NCBI GenBank assembly: GCA_016463385.1
Contig: JAEMRL010000083.1
Coordinates: 1 to 8,773, forward strand
Reading direction: 5' to 3'
Length of the DNA stretch: 8,773 nt
DNA from: Thermoleophilia bacterium
Lineage (GTDB): Bacteria > Actinomycetota > Thermoleophilia > Miltoncostaeales > Miltoncostaeaceae
The position numbers and the translations under genes were made by a program. The notes beneath the pieces are model-generated. The model saw nothing but the letters and a program-made list of their open reading frames with translations. It was not told the DNA's origin and made no database searches. This document shows positions 5,487 to 8,773 of this stretch, in pieces; position 1 is the stretch's first letter; each line of letters begins with the position of its first letter.

Positions 5487-6317
5487 ATGGGTCTGCGGAT
5501 CTACAACAACGTCGAGGCGCAGAACGCCCACCGGCAGCTCACCAATACCAACGCGAAGCTCAGCGGCACCATGGAGCGGCTCGCGTCCGGTCTTCGCATC
5601 AACCGCGCCGCCGATGATGCGGCGGGGCTCGCGGTCAGCGAGGAGATGCGAACTCAGATCCGGGGCATGAGGGTCGCATCGCGCAACGCCCTGGACGGGG
5701 TCAGCCTGGTGCAGGTCGCCGACGGCGCTCTCGGTGGTGTGAACGACATGCTGCAGCGGGTCCGCGACCTCGCGGTCCAGGCGGCGAACGGCACGCTCAC
5801 CGACCTCCAGCGCGGGAACCTGGACCAGGAGGTCCAGTCGATCGTCGCCGAGATGGCACGGGTCGCCTCCGACACCGAGTTCAACGGCATCAAGATCCTC
5901 TCCGGCTCCGTCGCCACCGCCGCCTCGGCCGTGACGCTCCAGGTCGGCGCGAACGGGTCGCAGGTCATCGCCTTCACCATCGCGACGATGACGGCCTCCG
6001 ACCTCGGCATCTCGGGCATCGCCGTCGGCACCGCCGCTCAGGCGACCGCCGCGATCGCCTCGATCGACTCCGCGATCCGCTCGGTGAACAGCCAGCGCGC
6101 CTCGATGGGTGCCATCCAGAACCGTCTGGAGCAGACCATCAGCCGGCTCGAGCTGACCTCGGAGAACCTCCAGGCCGCCGAGTCGCGCATCCGTGACGCC
6201 GACATGGCCTCGGAGATGATCGACTTCACGCGGAACCAGATCCTGCAGCAGTCGGGGACCGCCATGCTCTCGCAGGCGAACCAGGCTCCGCAGAGCGTCC
6301 TCTCGCTCCTCCAGTAG
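5487..6317 (+). CDS. hag: Flagellin, filament subunit
   Basis: The subunit of the flagellar filament, exported and polymerised beyond FlgL. It is 276 residues, shorter than B. subtilis Hag (about 300), with almost no variable outer domain. The N-terminal D0/D1 region covers 1-140, including LASGLRINRAADDAAGLAVS near 32-51 and LQRVRDLAVQAANGT at 89-103. The C-terminal D1/D0 region covers about 190-276 and ends LSQANQAPQSVLSLLQ. Between them only about 50 residues form a small exposed loop. ATG at 5487 has an excellent Shine-Dalgarno sequence (AGAAAGGA, 5471-5478). It has its own sigma-28 promoter and a probable CsrA-responsive leader. Residues equivalent to the TLR5 hot spots of Salmonella FliC are kept (R91, L95, E115). 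The symbol could equally be fliC. Confidence 0.96.
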   Translation: MGLRIYNNVEAQNAHRQLTNTNAKLSGTMERLASGLRINRAADDAAGLAVSEEMRTQIRGMRVASRNALDGVSLVQVADGALGGVNDMLQRVRDLAVQAANGTLTDLQRGNLDQEVQSIVAEMARVASDTEFNGIKILSGSVATAASAVTLQVGANGSQVIAFTIATMTASDLGISGIAVGTAAQATAAIASIDSAIRSVNSQRASMGAIQNRLEQTISRLELTSENLQAAESRIRDADMASEMIDFTRNQILQQSGTAMLSQANQAPQSVLSLLQ

Positions 6318-6343
6318 AGGTGTCCGCCGCCGAGGAAACCAAC

Positions 6344-6826
6344 GTGGGCGCCGACGCGAAGACCGCGTCGAGCCCCCTCATCTCGATCCCCTCACAGGCG
6401 CTCGGCGCCATCGAGGTCCGGGCCGAGAGCCTCATCACGGTCTGCGAGCCGCTGGCGGGCTTCCCCGACTGCTCGTCCTACGCGCTCATCGAGCACGTCG
6501 GCCGGGACGGTACGGCGAGCACGTCGGTGTTCTGGCTCCAGGCCGCCGAGCGGCCCTTCCAGGCGTTCGTCATCACGGATCCGTGGGGGGTGTTCCCGGA
6601 GTACGCGCCGGAGATCTCCGACGGTGACGCGAACCAGCTCGGGCTGGTGAACTTCGAGGACGCACGCGTGTTCGCGATCCTCACGGTGCCCCGTGCGCCG
6701 AGCGGCATCACGGTCAACCTGCGCGCACCGATCGTCGTCAACATGGCGAAGCGGCTCGCGAAGCAGGTCGTCCTCCTGAACGACGAGTACCACACCCGCC
6801 ACCTGGTCAACGGCCCGGTCGTGTAG
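6344..6826 (+). CDS. fliW: FliW, flagellin-binding assembly factor and CsrA antagonist
   Basis: A small cytoplasmic protein that binds flagellin and, when free, binds CsrA and relieves repression of flagellin translation. Family features read in order: EVRAESLITVCEPLAGFPDC (about 24-43), FWLQAAERPFQAFVITDPWG (63-82, the conserved Q-S-x-E-P and V-x-DP region), VFAILTVPRAP (109-119), and NLRAPIVVNMAKRLAKQVVL (125-144). I chose GTG at 6344 (160 residues) because GAGGAA at 6332-6337 lies 6 nt upstream. GTG at 6320 is in frame, 8 codons earlier, but its only purine run (6316-6319) touches the start. The gene follows flagellin by 26 bp and probably shares its transcript. No csrA follows, unlike in Bacillus, where fliW and csrA are adjacent. 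A large hairpin begins at the stop codon. Confidence 0.9.
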   Translation: MGADAKTASSPLISIPSQALGAIEVRAESLITVCEPLAGFPDCSSYALIEHVGRDGTASTSVFWLQAAERPFQAFVITDPWGVFPEYAPEISDGDANQLGLVNFEDARVFAILTVPRAPSGITVNLRAPIVVNMAKRLAKQVVLLNDEYHTRHLVNGPVV

Positions 6827-6863
6827 CGCTCCGGTCCCGGCTGAGTCCGGGACCGGGTGCGCT
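6825..6863. terminator. Bidirectional hairpin terminator between fliW and the convergent transporter gene
   Basis: CCGGTCCCGG (6831-6840) pairs perfectly with CCGGGACCGG (6847-6856) around a CTGAGT loop. After a small bulge, AGCGC (6825-6829) pairs with GCGCT (6859-6863). The stem runs from the fliW stop codon to the first base of the transporter's stop codon, so one structure could serve both convergent genes. No T tract follows on either side, as is common for high-GC actinobacterial terminators. Confidence 0.75.
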
Positions 6864-7561
6864 CAGGGTGCGCAGCGGCCGTCGTCGCAGCCATCCACGG
6901 CGTCCGCGATGTGCGGGGCCGAGATGCACCCGCAGCCCTCGCCGCGCCAGGCCTCCCGCCCCTCCTTGACCGCCACCCCGGCGATCAGGAGACCCACGGC
7001 CGGATCGAGCCACCAGGCGCCGAAGGCCATGTTGCCGACGAGGCCGAGGAGCAGTGCTCCCGCCAGATAGGCGCAGAGCATGTTCTGGCGCCCCTCGCCC
7101 TTTGTTGCGGCCGAGCCGAGTCGCTCGGCGAGCCGCTGCTTCGCGATGCCGAGATAGGGCATGACCACCAGGCTCGATGCCGCGAGGGCGATGCCGAGGG
7201 CGCTGGCGTCGGGGCGCGCTCCGGTGGCGAGCGCCCGCACCGACTCGACGCCGACGTAGGGCGCCAGGACGAAGAACTGGACCGCCACGAGCTTCTGGGC
7301 CCGCCTCTCGGCGGCGTCGGAGAAGATGCGGTGGCCCGTGAATCGCCAGACGATGATCGCTGAGGCGAAGCCCTCGACCGCGGAATCCAGCCCGAAGCCG
7401 ACCAGGGCGATCGACCCCGCCACGACCCCGGCGATGATCGCGATCGCGCCCTCGGCGGCCATGTAGGCGAGGCTCACCCACGACAGCAGGCGCACCCGCG
7501 CGGCCAGCCGGCGGCGCTCGGCGTCCTCCAGGCGCGGAGCGGCGGGGGAGAGGGTGCTCAT
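6863..7561 (-). CDS. Cation diffusion facilitator (CDF)-like membrane transporter, variant metal site
   Basis: A 232-residue integral membrane protein with about six hydrophobic helices (near 25-45, 48-70, 90-110, 120-140, 160-182 and 185-200), matching the transmembrane part of the CDF divalent-metal efflux family. It lacks the usual cytoplasmic C-terminal domain. In its place is a short tail with four Cys (C210, C212, C225, C230) and one His. Aligned by eye to E. coli YiiP, the canonical D-D-H-D site becomes D59, E63 (in GFGLDSAVEG), C163 and A167 (in NMLCAYLA), so a different or softer metal, or another function, is possible. I know actinobacterial 'cation transporter' proteins of this type with GFGLDS and KEGREAWRG. 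ATG at 7561 is the only in-frame start upstream and has no ribosome site; it overlaps a TGA (ATGA), hinting at coupling to a small upstream ORF. The metal is unknown. Confidence 0.75.
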   Translation of the reverse strand: MSTLSPAAPRLEDAERRRLAARVRLLSWVSLAYMAAEGAIAIIAGVVAGSIALVGFGLDSAVEGFASAIIVWRFTGHRIFSDAAERRAQKLVAVQFFVLAPYVGVESVRALATGARPDASALGIALAASSLVVMPYLGIAKQRLAERLGSAATKGEGRQNMLCAYLAGALLLGLVGNMAFGAWWLDPAVGLLIAGVAVKEGREAWRGEGCGCISAPHIADAVDGCDDGRCAP

Positions 7562-7662
7562 CCGGCGACGGCGAGCCGGTTCGAGACGCGCGGGCGGTCC
7601 GGCACCTCCGCGGTCCGCACGTCGCCGTCGCGCAGATCGCGCGTCTCCGGGGTGGCGGTCAC
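7558..7662 (-). CDS. Possible 34-residue ORF coupled to the CDF-like gene
   Basis: On the minus strand GTG (7662-7660) opens a 34-codon frame whose TGA overlaps the transporter's start as ATGA. By hand count 32 of 34 sense codons end in G or C while second positions are about 40% A/T, the pattern of real genes here. The peptide starts MTATPETRDLRDGDVRTAEV and has no motif I recognise. No Shine-Dalgarno sequence precedes the GTG. A CAGAAT six bases before it could be a -10 element giving a leaderless transcript, which would explain this. It could be a leader peptide, a remnant of a larger gene or chance; an upstream in-frame TGA (7680-7678) limits it. Confidence 0.35.
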   Translation of the reverse strand: MTATPETRDLRDGDVRTAEVPDRPRVSNRLAVAG

Positions 7663-7765
7663 GAGGTCATTCTGCGCTCACGACGACGCGCGCGCGAGCC
7701 TCAGCGGGACTCTCGGCCGCTCGGGCTCGTCCGTTGGCGTCGCGAGAGGTGATGGGCGGCCGGCA

Positions 7766-7800
7766 CGGCGACGCCCACCGGTGGGCGGGCGCCGTCGCCG
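7766..7800. repeat. Large palindrome in the divergent intergenic region
   Basis: CGCCCACCGGTGGGCG (7772-7787) is a perfect 16-bp palindrome. It is nested in a wider inverted repeat, CGGCGACG (7766-7773) with CGTCGCCG (7793-7800), giving a 14-bp stem with a 7-nt bulge on one side. It lies between the divergently transcribed transporter and LytR_C genes, about 90-120 bp before the latter, so it could be an operator for either, or a structured RNA element. The rest of the 7663-7887 gap shows only a CGCGCGCGCG run (7687-7696) and no convincing gene. Confidence 0.45.
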
Positions 7801-7887
7801 TTTGCACCGACGGCGCCACTTCGGGGATGGACCTGGCCGTGCCGCAGAGGATTCCGGCGCCCGCCGTGCAAGCCAGGAGGGTCAGCA

Positions 7888-8556
7888 GTGTGCGATGGAG
7901 GGGGCTCGATCGTGAGCAGCCGTGGACGTGAACCCGATTTCGACGACGAGTGGGAGGAGGAGCGCCCGCGCTCGCGCAGCCGCGGCGGCGGCCGTCGCCC
8001 GCCTCCTCCGCCCGCCCGCACGTTCGGGTTGCCGATCGTCATCGCCGCCCTCGCGGTGGGCCTGTTCATCGGCTTCATCGCCAGCTGCGGCGGCGGTGGC
8101 ACGAAGACCGTGACCGAGACCCAGACCGTCACCGCTCCCGAGGCGGCGGCCACGCCGGGCGCCGCCGTGCCGAGCGGTCCCGCCTCGCGCGCGACGATCA
8201 CCCTCGCCTTCCTGAACGGCTCGGGCGAGGCCGGCCTGGCCGCCAGCCGGGCCGACGCGGCCCGCACCCTCGGCTACGTGAACATCGAGACCGACGATGC
8301 GCCGTCGTCCGTCTCCGCCGATCGCGTCGTCTACCGCCGTGGCGCCGCCGCCCGCGCGGCCCAGGTCGCCCAGGACCTCGGTCTCGGTGCGCCCACGCTC
8401 CTCGCCGCCGGCGACCCCGTGCTCTCGGTGGCCGAGGGCTCGGCCGTGATCGTGCTGCTCGGTCCGTCCAGCGGCACATCGCCGACGCCCGACACCGGTA
8501 CGACGCCCGACACCGGCACGACGCCCGATCCCGGCACGGTGACCGCACCGGAGTGA
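7888..8556 (+). CDS. Membrane-anchored protein with an extracytoplasmic LytR_C-type domain
   Basis: This 222-residue protein has a cytoplasmic N-terminus with an acidic patch (DFDDEWEEE, 18-26) and an Arg/Pro-rich stretch (27-44). One membrane helix follows at about 46-67 (FGLPIVIAALAVGLFIGFIA), then a Thr/Ala/Pro linker. The folded domain at about 103-193 resembles LytR_C: ITLAFLNGSGEAGLAASRA, then DRVVYRRG and SAVIVLLGPS. The domain occurs in actinobacterial cell-wall proteins, often fused to LytR-CpsA-Psr ligases; here it stands alone, so a cell-envelope role is inferred and no catalytic activity is expected. The C-terminus is a PDTGTT repeat. Two starts are well supported: GTG 7888 with AGGAGG (7875-7880, 7-nt spacing), used here, and GTG 7912 with GGAGGGGG (7897-7904, 7-nt spacing), giving 214 residues and the more natural N-terminus MSSRGREP. 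Confidence 0.75.
   Translation: MCDGGGSIVSSRGREPDFDDEWEEERPRSRSRGGGRRPPPPPARTFGLPIVIAALAVGLFIGFIASCGGGGTKTVTETQTVTAPEAAATPGAAVPSGPASRATITLAFLNGSGEAGLAASRADAARTLGYVNIETDDAPSSVSADRVVYRRGAAARAAQVAQDLGLGAPTLLAAGDPVLSVAEGSAVIVLLGPSSGTSPTPDTGTTPDTGTTPDPGTVTAPE
8483..8536 (+). repeat. Three tandem 18-bp repeats encoding PDTGTT
   Basis: CGACGCCCGACACCGGTA (8483-8500) is repeated at 8501-8518 with one change and at 8519-8536 with two more. The repeats encode a Thr/Pro/Asp/Gly-rich tail of the LytR_C protein. In-frame copy number may vary between strains without affecting the folded domain. Confidence 0.8.
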
Positions 8557-8564
8557 GCTCCGCG

Positions 8565-8594
8565 CCCCCGGTCCCGCGACGGCGGGGCCGGGGG
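8565..8594 (+). terminator. Hairpin terminator after the LytR_C gene
   Basis: CCCCCGGTCCCGC (8565-8577) pairs with GCGGGGCCGGGGG (8582-8594): 13 bp with one T-G wobble and a GACG loop, starting 8 bases after the stop codon. There is no T tract, as with the other terminator in this window, but the stem is very stable and correctly placed. Confidence 0.7.
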
Positions 8595-8622
8595 GATGTG
8601 GTGTCGCGGCGCCCCCTGCCGG

Positions 8623-8628
8623 TAGCGT
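8623..8628 (+). promoter_or_regulatory. Possible -10 element for the ABM-domain gene
   Basis: TAGCGT (8623-8628) fits the actinobacterial TANNNT -10 pattern and lies between the terminator and the next gene, 23 bases before its Shine-Dalgarno sequence. No clear -35 is visible. The call is weak and based on position. Confidence 0.25.
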
Positions 8629-8660
8629 GGCCCGGTCAGCCGGACGCGCGAGGAGGGGTC

Positions 8661-8773
8661 ATGTCAGAGGTCGTGGTCGTCGTACTGTCCCGGACGGTCC
8701 CCGGGAAGATCGAGGAGGGCATTGCGGCCTTCTCCGAGGTGGCCGTCCCGACGCACGCCGAGGAGGGGTGCCT
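8661..8773 (+). CDS. ABM-domain protein, YgiN-like putative quinol monooxygenase (N-terminal part)
   Basis: Only the first 37 codons are in the window; the gene continues past the right edge. The peptide MSEVVVVVLSRTVPGKIEEG followed by IAAFSEVAVPTHAEEGC has the pattern of antibiotic-biosynthesis-monooxygenase (ABM) domains: a first beta strand, R/K-x-x-PGK-x-E, a helix, then PT-x-x-E-x-GC. Members are small dimeric ferredoxin-like proteins, some of which act on quinols or polyketides without cofactors. ATG at 8661 has AGGAGG at 8651-8656 (4-nt spacing). It is separated from the previous gene by a terminator, so it probably has its own promoter. Without the rest, substrate and full length cannot be judged. 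Confidence 0.7.
   Translation, partial: MSEVVVVVLSRTVPGKIEEGIAAFSEVAVPTHAEEGC

Noticed and set aside
7554..7931. 125-codon plus-strand frame before the LytR_C gene
   Set aside because: Arg/Ala-rich, no motif, no ribosome site, and it overlaps the starts of both flanking genes. It looks like high-GC noise.
1..8773. CRISPR arrays, tRNA/rRNA genes, insertion sequences, integrase or attachment sites
   Set aside because: No direct-repeat array, no tRNA-like cloverleaf, no transposase-like protein and no flanking terminal repeats were seen. The only tandem repeat is the coding 18-bp unit at 8483-8536.

Overview
The window is high-GC DNA (about 70% by eye), with coding sequence that ends almost every codon in G or C. 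Most of it is a late flagellar gene cluster of a motile Gram-positive bacterium. The order flgF-flgG-flgJ(rod domain only)-yvyF-flgN-flgK-flgL-flagellin-fliW combines two gene groups known from Bacillus subtilis (flhO-flhP and yvyF..flgK-flgL..fliW..hag). High GC with this Gram-positive flagellar order points to a flagellated actinobacterium. A Thermoleophilia-type lineage is my leaning, but the sequence alone does not prove it.

Layout. 1-155: the end of an unidentified upstream coding region whose frame has no proper stop here, overlapped by a good sigma-28 (FliA/SigD-type) promoter. 156-2962: flgF, a 167-bp gap with two small inverted repeats, then flgG, flgJ, yvyF and flgN with ATGA, GTGA or TGATG start/stop overlaps. 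2965-5270: flgK and flgL, the hook-filament junction proteins. 5271-5486: a flagellin leader with a second sigma-28 promoter (exact 11-nt spacer) and, in about 165 nt of predicted 5' UTR, four small hairpins that each show GGA in the loop. The last of these covers the flagellin Shine-Dalgarno sequence, which is the signature of CsrA control. 5487-6826: flagellin, then FliW, the known flagellin-binding CsrA antagonist. 6825-6863: a strong hairpin terminator between convergent genes.

The right part is not flagellar. It holds a minus-strand six-helix cation-diffusion-facilitator-like transporter with a changed metal site and a Cys-rich tail, perhaps led by a 34-residue coupled ORF. After a gap with a large palindrome come a plus-strand membrane-anchored LytR_C-domain protein, its terminator, and the start of an ABM-domain (quinol monooxygenase-like) gene cut by the window edge.

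How the genes work together: FlgF, FlgG and FlgJ build the rod. FlgN escorts FlgK and FlgL to the export gate. FlgK and FlgL form the junction on which flagellin polymerises. FliW, the flagellin protein and (by inference) a CsrA encoded elsewhere would set flagellin translation through the leader. No flgM and no csrA is visible in the window. I do not see an entirely new system. The multi-hairpin flagellin leader is the most interesting element.
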